This document shows, one piece after another, positions 41,304-49,565 of a DNA stretch of 64,000 nucleotides (the stretch's first letter is position 1; every line of letters starts with the position of its first letter). Source of the DNA: Rhodococcus koreensis (GTDB taxonomy: Bacteria; Actinomycetota; Actinomycetes; Mycobacteriales; Mycobacteriaceae); the NCBI RefSeq assembly GCF_900105905.1, contig NZ_FNSV01000005.1, positions 3,658,001 through 3,722,000 on the forward strand, in the 5' to 3' direction. The position numbers and the translations under genes were made by a program. Under the pieces are notes generated by a model. It ran no database searches, was not told the DNA's origin, and worked only from the letters and a program-made list of their open reading frames with translations.

Positions 41304-42221
41304 TCAGCCCAGTTCGCGCAGCGCCGCGGAGGCCGAGAACATCGCGGCCGGATCCCGGTCCTCGAAGTAGGTCCCGAGCTCCTCCGCGAGCGCACCGGGT
41401 GTCCAGCGGCCGTCCACGGCGTCGAAGCGCCGCTCGACGACCGGCGCCGCCATCAACGCCACCATCGGGCCGTAGACGACGAAGACCTGGCCGTTCACGG
41501 AGTCGGCGGCGGGAGATGCGAGGTAGGCGACCAGCGCGGCCACATGCTCGGGCGACAACGGATCGACTCCCTCGGCGGGAGCCTCCCCGAAGACGCTCTC
41601 CGTCATCGACGTGCGGGCCCGAGGGCAGATCGCGTTGGCCCGGACGCCGTACCGGGAGAGCCCACGGGCCGCCGACAGCGTGAGCGCCGTGATGCCCGCC
41701 TTGGCGGCACCATAGTTCGCCTGCCCCTCGGGTCCGAGCAGTCCCGCCTCGGACGAGGTGTTGACGATCCGCCCGTACACGGGCGCGCCGGCCTCCTTCG
41801 ACCTGCCCCGCCAATACGACGCGGCGGAACGGCACAGCAGGAAGTGGCCGCGCAGATGCACTTTCAGCACCAGGTCCCAGTCCTCGTCGGACATGTTGAA
41901 CAGCATGCGATCCCGCGTGATGCCCGCATTGTTCACCAGGATGTCGAGGCTGCCGAGCCGGCTCTGCGCCGCCTCCATGATCGCGTCGGCCGTGGACCGT
42001 TCGCCGATGTCGCCTGCCACGAACTCGACCTTTGCGCCCAGGCCCCGGATTTCCTCCAGAGTTTCCTCGACGGCCTCGTTCGCGGCCAGGTCGTTGACGA
42101 CGACGGACGCACCCGCACGGGCCAGTGCGATCGCCTCGAACTTTCCGAGGCCGGATCCGGCACCGGTCACGACGGCGACCTTGCCGTCCACGTTCACTTC
42201 GCGGTCAGCCACAGCATTCAT
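41304..42221 (-). CDS. hsd4A: Short-chain dehydrogenase of sterol side-chain oxidation (Hsd4A-like)
   Basis: A 305-residue SDR starting MNAVADREVNVDGKVAVVTG. Motifs are T-G-A-G-S-G-L-G for NAD binding, N-N-A-G-I-T-R-D, and the catalytic Y-G-A-A-K. It resembles the dehydrogenase half of peroxisomal multifunctional enzyme 2. Hsd4A (Rv3502c) oxidises 17-beta-hydroxysteroid and the 22-hydroxyacyl-CoA intermediate of the cholesterol side chain. ATG 42221 is chosen because AGGAG lies at the right distance and a KstR operator 75 bases upstream would fall inside any longer version. The C-terminal ~45 residues extend beyond the minimal SDR fold. Confidence 0.85.
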   Translation of the reverse strand: MNAVADREVNVDGKVAVVTGAGSGLGKFEAIALARAGASVVVNDLAANEAVEETLEEIRGLGAKVEFVAGDIGERSTADAIMEAAQSRLGSLDILVNNAGITRDRMLFNMSDEDWDLVLKVHLRGHFLLCRSAASYWRGRSKEAGAPVYGRIVNTSSEAGLLGPEGQANYGAAKAGITALTLSAARGLSRYGVRANAICPRARTSMTESVFGEAPAEGVDPLSPEHVAALVAYLASPAADSVNGQVFVVYGPMVALMAAPVVERRFDAVDGRWTPGALAEELGTYFEDRDPAAMFSASAALRELG

Positions 42222-42294
42222 GAACACGCTCTCCTGGTTCTGTGCGCTCGCCGCAGGTCGTGAACCACGGCGCGGCGGTAGGTCGACGTCACTG

Positions 42295-42308
42295 TAGAAC
42301 GTGTTCTC
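42295..42308. promoter_or_regulatory. KstR-type operator of hsd4A
   Basis: TAGAACGTGTTCTC contains the perfect palindrome GAACGTGTTC and fits TNNAACNNGTTNN. It lies between the hsd4A start and the ferredoxin stop. Confidence 0.8.
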
Positions 42309-42325
42309 ATTCCGGGCAACAATCC

Positions 42326-42517
42326 TCAGGGGTGCTCGGTGAGCGCGGCCCTCGGACACTGGGCGATCGCCGTACGCACGTCTTCCTCCCGGTCAGCGGG
42401 AGGAACGGCACTCGTGATGTGCAGCTGATCGTCGTCGTCGAGCTCGAAGATGTCGGGTGCGATCCCCACGCACACACCATTGGCCTCGCAACGGTCGAAA
42501 TCGACTCTGACCTCCAT
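42326..42517 (-). CDS. fdxD: Ferredoxin, probable [3Fe-4S] type (FdxD-like)
   Basis: A 63-residue ferredoxin, M-E-V-R-V-D-F-D-R-C-E-A-N-G-V-C...Q-C-P. Only three cysteines are arranged as C-x5-C and a distant C-P, the ligand set of [3Fe-4S] ferredoxins that feed electrons to cytochromes P450. It corresponds to Rv3503c in position. CYP125, encoded about 16 kb away in the same regulon, is a candidate acceptor. The start at 42517 fits the family length; a longer frame reaches past the KstR site and is rejected. The gene is divergent from fadE26 and probably shares its operator. Confidence 0.88.
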   Translation of the reverse strand: MEVRVDFDRCEANGVCVGIAPDIFELDDDDQLHITSAVPPADREEDVRTAIAQCPRAALTEHP

Positions 42518-42600
42518 GGCAACCCTCACTTCTTCTCGTCTCGTCACTCGCGGATCCGGGTGCAGCCGGGCTGTGGCGCACGCCGTTCCTCCGATAACAC

Positions 42601-42614
42601 TAGAACCTGTTCCA
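42601..42614. promoter_or_regulatory. KstR-type operator, fdxD/fadE26 divergent promoter
   Basis: TAGAACCTGTTCCA matches TNNAACNNGTTNNA at every fixed position. It lies between the ferredoxin gene and fadE26 and can serve both. Confidence 0.82.
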
Positions 42615-42764
42615 GTCGTGTGCAATGATTCGTTCCACGACTGCGGGCACGCCTACCGGGCACGCTCCGGGGCCGGCCCGAGCCGACTCCGCCGATGCAC
42701 CGCAGAGACTGGAACCTGTGCCAGATTTCCGCTGATTTCGCTCTCGGACCGGAGAGGTATTTCG

Positions 42765-43976
42765 ATGCACATCACGTACACACCGCAGCAGCAACAGCTG
42801 CGGGAAGAGCTGCGCGCGTACTTCGCGAAGCTGATGACGCCGGAGCGTCGAGAGGCACTGGCCGCCACCACCGGCGAATACGGCGAGGGCAACGTCTACC
42901 GCGACGTCGTCGCCCAGATGGGCAGGGACGGCTGGCTGACACTCGGGTGGCCCAGGGAGTACGGCGGCCAGGAACGATCCGCCATGGATCAGCTGATCTT
43001 CACCGACGAGGCAGCCATCGCAGGCGCGCCCGTCCCCTTCCTCACGATCAACTCGGTCGCGCCGACGATCATGCATTTCGGCACCCCCGAGCAGAAATCG
43101 TTCTTCCTGCCCAAGATCTCGGCCGGCGAACTGCACTTCTCGATCGGCTACTCCGAGCCCGAAGCGGGGACCGACCTCGCCAGCCTCCGCACCACCGCGG
43201 TCAAGGACGGCGACGACTACGTCATCAACGGCCAGAAGATGTGGACGAGTCTGATCGCGTACGCCGACTACGTGTGGCTGGCGTGCCGCACCGATCCCGA
43301 AGCGAAGAAGCACAAGGGCATCAGCATGCTGATCGTCCCGACCACCGCCGAAGGCTTCTCGTACACCCCCGTGCACACGATGGCGGGCCCGGACACCAGC
43401 GCCACCTACTACCAGGACGTGCGGGTGCCCTCGTCCGCGCTCGTCGGCCCCGAACACGGCGGCTGGGCGCTGATCACCAACCAGCTCAATCACGAACGCG
43501 TCGCCCTGACGTCCGCCGGGCCGGTCCTCACCGCCCAGCGGGAGGTGCGCGAATGGGCGCAGAACACCAAGCTGCCGGACGGTCGCCGCGTCATCGACCA
43601 GGAATGGGTGCAGATCAATCTCGCGCGCGTCCACGCGAAGGCCGAGTACCTGAAGCTCATGAACTGGGAGATCGCCTCGTCGACCGGGGCGAGCGAAGCG
43701 ACGGGGGATGACTCAGCTCACGCCCCCGGCCCGGAGGCGGCGTCGGCGAACAAGGTGTACGGCACGGAGTTCGCCACCGAGGCGTACCGGCTGCTGATGG
43801 AGATCCTCGGACCGTCGGCCACGCTGCGGCAGAACTCCCCGGGCGTCCTGCTGCGCGGGCGGCTCGAGCGGATGCACCGGTCGTCGCTGATCCTCACGTT
43901 CGGCGGCGGAACCAACGAGGTGCAGCGCGACATCATCGCCATGACCGCCCTCGGCCTGCCCCCCGCGAAGCGTTAG
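42765..43976 (+). CDS. fadE26: Acyl-CoA dehydrogenase FadE26 (ChsE4-like)
   Basis: A 403-residue acyl-CoA dehydrogenase. Recognisable segments are W-P-R-E-Y-G-G-Q, the FAD/substrate loop Y-S-E-P-E-A-G-T-D-L-A-S-L, W-T-S-L, and the C-terminal T-F-G-G-G-T-N-E-V-Q-R. In M. tuberculosis the FadE26-FadE27 (ChsE4-ChsE5) heterotetramer dehydrogenates the five-carbon side-chain CoA ester of cholesterol. GGAGAGG precedes the ATG at 42765. A low-complexity insert (about 303-330, Ser/Ala/Gly-rich with D-D-S-A-H-A-P-G-P) interrupts the C-terminal helical bundle between M-N-W-E-I-A-S-S and K-V-Y-G-T-E-F. fadE27 follows ten bases later. Confidence 0.92.
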   Translation: MHITYTPQQQQLREELRAYFAKLMTPERREALAATTGEYGEGNVYRDVVAQMGRDGWLTLGWPREYGGQERSAMDQLIFTDEAAIAGAPVPFLTINSVAPTIMHFGTPEQKSFFLPKISAGELHFSIGYSEPEAGTDLASLRTTAVKDGDDYVINGQKMWTSLIAYADYVWLACRTDPEAKKHKGISMLIVPTTAEGFSYTPVHTMAGPDTSATYYQDVRVPSSALVGPEHGGWALITNQLNHERVALTSAGPVLTAQREVREWAQNTKLPDGRRVIDQEWVQINLARVHAKAEYLKLMNWEIASSTGASEATGDDSAHAPGPEAASANKVYGTEFATEAYRLLMEILGPSATLRQNSPGVLLRGRLERMHRSSLILTFGGGTNEVQRDIIAMTALGLPPAKR

Positions 43977-43986
43977 GACTATCACC

Positions 43987-45108
43987 ATGGACTTCACTCC
44001 CACCGAGGCCCAGCAGGATCTTGCCGGGCTCACCCGAGGAATCGTCTCGGATCTCGTCACCAACGACCGGCTGCGCGAACTCGACGCGGCGGAAGACCGT
44101 CTCGATCGCCGGCTCTGGTCCGCGCTCGCGTCGTCCGACGTGCTGAGCGCTGCACTGCCGGAGTCGGTGGGCGGCGATGGTTTCGGCGTCCTCGAGCAGT
44201 GCAGCATTCTCGTCGAACTGGGCCGTGCCGTGGCAGCGGTCCCCTACCTGTCGTCGATCGTGATGGCGGCTGGGGCGATCGCGCAGTACGGAAGCGAACA
44301 GCAGCGTGCCGATTGGGGCACTCCGGCCACGAGGGGCGAGAAGATCCTCACCGTGGCGCTCGACGAGGAACTGGGCGACAACCCGGCCGCGCCGACGACC
44401 CGTGCCGAACCCGGCGCGGACGGCTGGACGCTCGACGGCATCAAGATCGTGGTCGACGCGGCACCGTCCGCGGACCTCTTCCTGGTCCCGGCAACCACCC
44501 CGGACGGGGTCGCGGTCTTCCTCGTCCGCCCGGACGATGCCGGGGTGACCGTCACCCGCCAGCAGACCGTCGACCTGGCCAGCGTCGGTGAGGTGACCCT
44601 CCGCGGAGTGTCACTGGCCGGGGACCGCATTCTCGGCAGCGTCGAGCGGGGCCACGAGATCGTCGACTGGATCGTCGAGCGCGGCACGCTCGGCGCGTGC
44701 GCGTATCAGTACGGCGTCCTCGACGAATCCTTGAAACTCACCGCGGCCTACGCCCGGGAGCGGGTGCAGTTCGGCCGGCCCATCGGCAGCTTCCAGGCCG
44801 TAGCCCAGCGACTCGCCGACGGCTACATCGACGTGAAGGGCGTCCGGCTCACACTGTGGCAGGCGGCGTGGCGGCTCAGTGAGGGACTGCCCAGTGAAGG
44901 CGATGTCCAGACCGCCAACTTCTGGGCGTCCGACGCCGGACACCGGGTGTCCCACACCCTCGTCCACGTCCACGGTGGCGTCGGACTCGACGAGGACCAC
45001 CCCGTGCACCGGTACTTCCTCGCCGCCAAGGCGCTCGAGTTCCGGCTCGGTTCGGCCACGCAGCAGTTGCGGGTCCTCGGCGCCGAACTGGCCACCGTCC
45101 CGGCATGA
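43987..45108 (+). CDS. fadE27: Acyl-CoA dehydrogenase FadE27 (ChsE5-like)
   Basis: A 373-residue protein with the acyl-CoA dehydrogenase fold but a divergent N-terminal half: the usual E-P-x-A-G-S-D motif is absent. The C-terminal half keeps R-V-Q-F-G-R-P-I-G-S-F-Q-A-V. This is the pattern of the non-catalytic partner subunit in heterotetrameric sterol dehydrogenases, where one subunit supplies the base and the other completes the FAD site. Its ATG lies ten bases after fadE26 and its stop overlaps fadD17 by ATGA, so the three are one operon, as in Rv3504-Rv3506. Confidence 0.9.
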   Translation: MDFTPTEAQQDLAGLTRGIVSDLVTNDRLRELDAAEDRLDRRLWSALASSDVLSAALPESVGGDGFGVLEQCSILVELGRAVAAVPYLSSIVMAAGAIAQYGSEQQRADWGTPATRGEKILTVALDEELGDNPAAPTTRAEPGADGWTLDGIKIVVDAAPSADLFLVPATTPDGVAVFLVRPDDAGVTVTRQQTVDLASVGEVTLRGVSLAGDRILGSVERGHEIVDWIVERGTLGACAYQYGVLDESLKLTAAYARERVQFGRPIGSFQAVAQRLADGYIDVKGVRLTLWQAAWRLSEGLPSEGDVQTANFWASDAGHRVSHTLVHVHGGVGLDEDHPVHRYFLAAKALEFRLGSATQQLRVLGAELATVPA

Positions 45109-46676
45109 CCGCCACGCTCGCCCGCACGGTATCGGACCTGCTGCTCGGTGTCGCGCACTCCGGCGCGCAGGGGCTGTACTTCGAGGACCGGTTCGTGTCG
45201 TGGTCCGAACACGTGCGGGCGAGCCTGCGCCGCGCCGCGATTCTCGACCACCTCCTCGACGCGCAGCGGCCCCGGCACTTCGGGGTTCTGATGGACAACG
45301 TCCCCGAGTTCTCCCTGCTCGCCGGGGCGGCGGCGCTGTCCGGCGCCGTGCTCGTGGGGCTCAACACCACTCGGCGCGGGGAGGCGCTGACCCGCGACAT
45401 CGTGCTGGCCGACTGCCAGGTGGTCTTCACCGAATCCGGCCGGCCCGCCCTGCTGGACGGTGTCGACCCCGGTGTTCCCGTCGTCGACGTGGATTCACCG
45501 GCATGGTCCGATCTGCTCGCCGAGGAGCGCCCCGATTTCACCCCGAAGGCCGCCGCGCCCGAAGACCTGTTCATGCTCATCTTCACGTCGGGCACGAGCG
45601 GCGACCCGAAGGCGGTGCGCTGCACGCACGCGAAGATCACCGGCCCCGGCGTCATGCTCGCCGAGCGCTTCGCGCTGTCCCCGGACGACGTCGTGTACAT
45701 GTCGATGCCGATGTTCCATTCGAACGCCATGATGGCGGCGTGGTCCGTGGCGCTCGCGGGGCACAGCTCGATTGCGCTGCGGCGCAGGTTCTCCGCGTCG
45801 AACTTCCTGCCCGACGTGCGGAGATTCGGCGTCACGTACGCCAACTACGTCGGAAAGCCGCTGTCGTATGTGCTGGCGACTCCCGACATGCCCGACGACG
45901 CCGACAACACCCTGCGGGTGATGTACGGCAACGAGGGGTCCGCTCCCGCGGTCGCGGCGTTCGCGCGCCGCTTCGGCACCGCGGTGATCGACGGGTTCGG
46001 CTCCACCGAGGGCGGCATCGCCATCTCCTCGGCACCCGGGGCACCGCCGGGTTCTCTGGGCAGGCTCCCCGAGGGCGTCGCGATCCTCGACCCCGAGACC
46101 GGAGATCCCTGCCCGCCAGCCGAATTCGATGCGGCCGGCCGGGTCGTCAATGCCGAGGCCGCAACGGGTGAACTCGTCAATGTCGCGGGGTCGGGGGCGT
46201 TCGCGGGCTACTACAACAATCCCGAGGCCGACGCTGAACGGATCCGCGACGGTCGGTACTGGAGTGGCGACCTCGCCTACCGGGACGCCGAGGGATTCGT
46301 CTACTTCGCGGGCCGCAGTTCCGGGTGGCTGCGCGTCGACGGCGAGAACCTCGGTTCGGCGCCCATCGAGCGCATCCTCCTGCGGTACGACGGCTTCGCC
46401 CAGGTGACGGTGTACGGGGTGCCCGACGTCGAGGTCGGGGACCGGGTGATGGCAGCCGTCGTACCGACCCGGGAGTTCGATCCCGTGGCCTTCGCGGACT
46501 TCCTCGACGCGCAATCCGATCTGGGTCCGAAGCAGCGCCCGAGTCTGATCCGGGTGTGTGTCGAGTTCCCGCGGACGGCCACGTTCAAGGTGCTCACCCG
46601 CGCGCTGAGCGCCGAGGCCACGCAGTGCGCCGATCCGGTGTGGGTCCGCGACGGAGACCGCTACTCCCCCAGGTGA
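45105..46676 (+). CDS. fadD17: Acyl-CoA synthetase FadD17-like
   Basis: A 523-residue AMP-binding ligase: P-loop L-I-F-T-S-G-T-S-G-D-P-K, Y-G-N-E-G-S (A5-like), Y-W-S-G-D-L-A-Y (A7), and the hinge Y-F-A-G-R-S-S-G-W. The final catalytic-lysine region is T-A-T-F-K-V-L-T. FadD17 activates five- or three-carbon sterol side-chain acids to CoA esters in the cholesterol pathway. It overlaps fadE27 by four bases and ends inside a 40-bp palindromic hairpin that includes its stop codon. Identification by order (Rv3506) and motifs is firm; exact chain-length preference is not visible. Confidence 0.9.
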   Translation: MTATLARTVSDLLLGVAHSGAQGLYFEDRFVSWSEHVRASLRRAAILDHLLDAQRPRHFGVLMDNVPEFSLLAGAAALSGAVLVGLNTTRRGEALTRDIVLADCQVVFTESGRPALLDGVDPGVPVVDVDSPAWSDLLAEERPDFTPKAAAPEDLFMLIFTSGTSGDPKAVRCTHAKITGPGVMLAERFALSPDDVVYMSMPMFHSNAMMAAWSVALAGHSSIALRRRFSASNFLPDVRRFGVTYANYVGKPLSYVLATPDMPDDADNTLRVMYGNEGSAPAVAAFARRFGTAVIDGFGSTEGGIAISSAPGAPPGSLGRLPEGVAILDPETGDPCPPAEFDAAGRVVNAEAATGELVNVAGSGAFAGYYNNPEADAERIRDGRYWSGDLAYRDAEGFVYFAGRSSGWLRVDGENLGSAPIERILLRYDGFAQVTVYGVPDVEVGDRVMAAVVPTREFDPVAFADFLDAQSDLGPKQRPSLIRVCVEFPRTATFKVLTRALSAEATQCADPVWVRDGDRYSPR

Positions 46677-46712
46677 GTGGCAAAGTGTGCTGGCGCACGC
46701 TTTGCCACTCAC
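46673..46712. terminator. 40-bp palindrome over the fadD17 stop codon
   Basis: Arms GTGAGTGGCAAAGTGTGC and GCACGCTTTGCCACTCAC form an 18-bp stem with one G-U-type wobble and a 4-base loop. It is exactly 40 bp with GTGAGT...ACTCAC ends. The TGA of fadD17 lies at 46674-46676 inside the left arm, and the convergent oxidoreductase ends at 46718. Probably a bidirectional terminator; see the related copy at 62507-62546. Confidence 0.8.
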
Positions 46713-46717
46713 CTGGG

Positions 46718-47833
46718 TTAGCGGAAGCTGTCGAGGCGGGACACCGCCGAGTCGAAGCCCTTGACCAGTTCGTCCATCACCTCGGCCACCGGCCGGATCT
46801 CGTTCATCCGCCCGACGATCTGCCCCACCGGCATCGCCACGACATCCGGGTTCTCGGACGCGGCGATGCGCTGATGCGCCTCGCTGACCAGCAGATTCTG
46901 CAGTGGCATCGGCAGCGGCGCGGGCGCGTCCGGCTTCGACCACGCGTCGGTCCACTTGGTCTTGAGCAGGCGCGCGGGTTTGCCCGAGTAGATCCGGGAC
47001 CGCACCGTGTCCGCCGACGTCGCCCCGAGGAGGGCGCGCTGGATCGCGGACGGACCCTCCGCCGACGCGCTGCCCAGTTTGTACTCGGACGTGGTGAGCC
47101 AGTACGACCCCATCCACACCCCCGCCGCCCCCAGCGACAGCGCCGCGGCCACCTGGCGTCCGCTGCCGATACCACCGGCCGCGAGTACGCCGGCGGAATC
47201 TCCGATGGCGTCGACGATCTCGGGAACCAGCACCATCGACGCGATCTCCCCGGTGTGCCCACCGGCCTCGTACCCCTGCGCGATGACGATGTCGACACCG
47301 TTCGCGACGTGCCTGCGCGCGTGCTCCACGGCGCCGGCCAGCGCGGCCACCGGAACCCCCTTCTCGTGGGCCTGGTCGATGACGTCCTTCGGGGGTGAAC
47401 CGAGGGCGTTGGCGATCAACGCAATTCGATGATTCAGGGCGACGTCCACGTGCGACCGCGCCACCGAGTGCAGCCAGCCGAGCACGCCGGTCGCGTGTTC
47501 GACCCCCGAATCCAGTGGCGGCACCCCCAGTTCGGACAGGGTCCGGTCGACGAACGCGCGGTGTTCCGCGGGGATCAGCGACTCCAGGTCCACCGACGTG
47601 CCCTCGGTGGGCACCTTCGCGGGCATCACGATGTCGACGCCGTACGGCTTGCCGTCGGTGTTCTCGTCCATCCACGCCAGGACGGCCTCGAGTTCCTCGG
47701 GATCGTTGAACCGGACGCAGCCGAGCACACCCAGGCCGCCGGCCCGGGAGATCGCCGCGGCCACGTGTTCGGACGGCGTGAACCCGAACACCGGGTACTC
47801 GATGCCGAACTTCTCACTCAAACTCGTATGCAT
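46718..47833 (-). CDS. FMN oxidoreductase, nitronate monooxygenase / IpdC-like family
   Basis: A 371-residue TIM-barrel flavoprotein of the nitronate monooxygenase (2-nitropropane dioxygenase) family. The family's FMN-phosphate loops are visible: A-Q-G-Y-E-A-G-G-H-T-G-E, L-A-A-G-G-I-G-S-G-R, and L-G-A-A-G-V-W-M-G. Its ATG directly abuts the fadD19 stop (TAA-ATG), so it is co-transcribed with fadD19 in the sterol regulon. IpdC (Rv3553), which acts on the last rings of cholesterol, belongs to the same family, so a double-bond reductase acting on a sterol-derived CoA ester is a better guess than nitroalkane oxidation. The true substrate is unknown. Confidence 0.78.
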   Translation of the reverse strand: MHTSLSEKFGIEYPVFGFTPSEHVAAAISRAGGLGVLGCVRFNDPEELEAVLAWMDENTDGKPYGVDIVMPAKVPTEGTSVDLESLIPAEHRAFVDRTLSELGVPPLDSGVEHATGVLGWLHSVARSHVDVALNHRIALIANALGSPPKDVIDQAHEKGVPVAALAGAVEHARRHVANGVDIVIAQGYEAGGHTGEIASMVLVPEIVDAIGDSAGVLAAGGIGSGRQVAAALSLGAAGVWMGSYWLTTSEYKLGSASAEGPSAIQRALLGATSADTVRSRIYSGKPARLLKTKWTDAWSKPDAPAPLPMPLQNLLVSEAHQRIAASENPDVVAMPVGQIVGRMNEIRPVAEVMDELVKGFDSAVSRLDSFR

Positions 47834-49486
47834 TTACGCGCCTTTGCTTTCGGGCGAACCGTTGCCGTTGTGGTCGTCGGCCGGCCGGGTCTCGGTCTGT
47901 TCCTTGGCCCAGCGGTAGTCGGGTTTGCCCGCAGGCGAGCGCTTGATCTCGTCGACGAACCAGAGGCTGCGCGGAACCTTGTATCCCGCGATCTCCTTGC
48001 GTGCCGCGTCGGCGATCTCGTGCAGGCTCGGACGCACCCCACGACGGGTCTGAATGACGGCGGCCACCCGCTGGCCGAAGCGTTCGTCGGGAATGCCGAC
48101 CACGAGGGCGTCGAAGACGTCGGGATGCGACTTGAGTGCGCCCTCGACCTCCTCGGGGAAGATCTTCTCGCCGCCGCTGTTGATGGACACCGAACCGCGG
48201 CCCAGCATCGTCACCGTGCCGTCCGCCTCCACCTGCGCGAAGTCGCCGGGGATGGAGTAGCGGATGCCGTTGATCTCCTTGAACGTGGCCTTGGTCTTCT
48301 CTTCGTCCTTGTAGTAGCCGATCGGGATGTGCCCCCGGCGCGCCAGGATGCCGACGACGCCGGAGCCGGGCTCGACCGGGTTGCCGTCCTCGCCGAGGAC
48401 GGAGGTGGACGCGTCGATTTTCACCGTCGGGCCGCCACCGTGCGAGTCGCCCTTCGCGACCACGCTGAGGCCGCCGAAACCCGTCTCGGACGAACCGATG
48501 GAGTCGGTGATCATCCGGTTGGGCAGCAGTTCGAGGTACTTCTCCTTGATGCTGGGCGAGAACAGCGCCGCCGAACTCGCCATCAGGAACAGCGAAGACA
48601 GGTCGTAGGGTTCGCCGCTTGCCTCGTTGCCCTCCACCAGCGCGTCGAGCATCGGGCGCGCCATCGCGTCGCCGGTGATGAAGATGAGGTTGACCTTGTG
48701 CTGGTCGACGATCCGCCACACGTCGTGGCCGTCGAATTCGGGGTGCATGACGCACTTTCCGCCGCCGAACAGACTCTGGAACACCGCCCACTGGCTGCCG
48801 CCGTGGATCATCGGCGGGATCGGGAAGCGCGTCATGCCGGGGCTCTCGGCGCCCAGCTTCGCGAGATCCCACTCGTCCTCGACGTATTCACCGGTCATGA
48901 AGTTGATGCCGCCGCCGAGCACCCGCCAGACGTCCTCGTGACGCCACATCACCCCCTTCGGCTTTCCGGTGGTGCCACCGGTATAGAGCATGTACAGGTC
49001 GTCATTGCTGCGCTCGCCGAAGTCGCGGTCGGGGGAACCCTGCGCCAGCGCCGCCTCGTATTCGACCCCCTCGTAGTCGAGATCGGTGCCGTCCTCGACC
49101 ACCACGGTGGTCTTCAGGAGCGGCGTCTCGGGGAGCACATTCGCCACCTTGTCGGAGTACCGGCGTTCGTGGACGAGCGCGACCATGTCCGAATTGTCGA
49201 AGATGTATTGCAACTCGTTCTCGATGTACCGGTAGTTGACGTTCACCATCACCGCACGAATCTTGAAGACCGCCACCATGGCCTCGATGGCCTCGATGGT
49301 GTTGCGGCAGTAGATGCCCACCTTGTCACCGGGCCGGACACCCTGTTCACGCAGGTAGTGGCCGAGGCGATTGGCCCTCTCCTCCATCTGCGCGTACGTC
49401 ACTTCCCGGTCGTCGGACACCAACGCGACGCGGTCCGGAACGAGGTCGATTGCGTGCTCTACGAGGTCTGCGATATTAAGGGCCAC
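47834..49486 (-). CDS. fadD19: Steroid side-chain acyl-CoA ligase FadD19-like
   Basis: A 550-residue AMP-forming ligase. Motifs are the P-loop M-L-Y-T-G-G-T-T-G-K-P-K-G-V, G-S-S-E-T-G-F-G-G, I-P-G-D-F-A-Q-V, and the C-terminal S-P-A-G-K-P-D-Y-R-W. FadD19 (Rv3515c) activates the C26 acid of cholesterol to its CoA ester; in R. rhodochrous it is needed for C-24-branched sterols. GTG 49486 matches the family length. A KstR operator lies only about 10 bases upstream, hinting at a leaderless or very short-leader transcript. A paralogue with the same motifs is at 62543-64000. Divergent from echA19. Confidence 0.9.
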   Translation of the reverse strand: MALNIADLVEHAIDLVPDRVALVSDDREVTYAQMEERANRLGHYLREQGVRPGDKVGIYCRNTIEAIEAMVAVFKIRAVMVNVNYRYIENELQYIFDNSDMVALVHERRYSDKVANVLPETPLLKTTVVVEDGTDLDYEGVEYEAALAQGSPDRDFGERSNDDLYMLYTGGTTGKPKGVMWRHEDVWRVLGGGINFMTGEYVEDEWDLAKLGAESPGMTRFPIPPMIHGGSQWAVFQSLFGGGKCVMHPEFDGHDVWRIVDQHKVNLIFITGDAMARPMLDALVEGNEASGEPYDLSSLFLMASSAALFSPSIKEKYLELLPNRMITDSIGSSETGFGGLSVVAKGDSHGGGPTVKIDASTSVLGEDGNPVEPGSGVVGILARRGHIPIGYYKDEEKTKATFKEINGIRYSIPGDFAQVEADGTVTMLGRGSVSINSGGEKIFPEEVEGALKSHPDVFDALVVGIPDERFGQRVAAVIQTRRGVRPSLHEIADAARKEIAGYKVPRSLWFVDEIKRSPAGKPDYRWAKEQTETRPADDHNGNGSPESKGA

Positions 49487-49496
49487 GTCAACAAAG

Positions 49497-49510
49497 TAGA
49501 ACGTGTTACC
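49497..49510. promoter_or_regulatory. KstR-type operator, fadD19/echA19 divergent promoter
   Basis: TAGAACGTGTTACC matches TNNAACNNGTTNNA apart from the last base. It lies between the GTG of fadD19 (49486) and the GTG of echA19 (49566). Confidence 0.78.
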
Positions 49511-49565
49511 GTTTCTGGCAAGACCTAATTTGAGAGCCAGCTCACACACCCTTCGGGAGACTTCA

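Noticed and set aside
47429..49528. Plus-strand 699-residue frame opposite fadD19 and the FMN oxidoreductase
   Set aside because: No family resemblance, biased His/Arg/Asp composition, and both minus-strand genes show full catalytic motifs.
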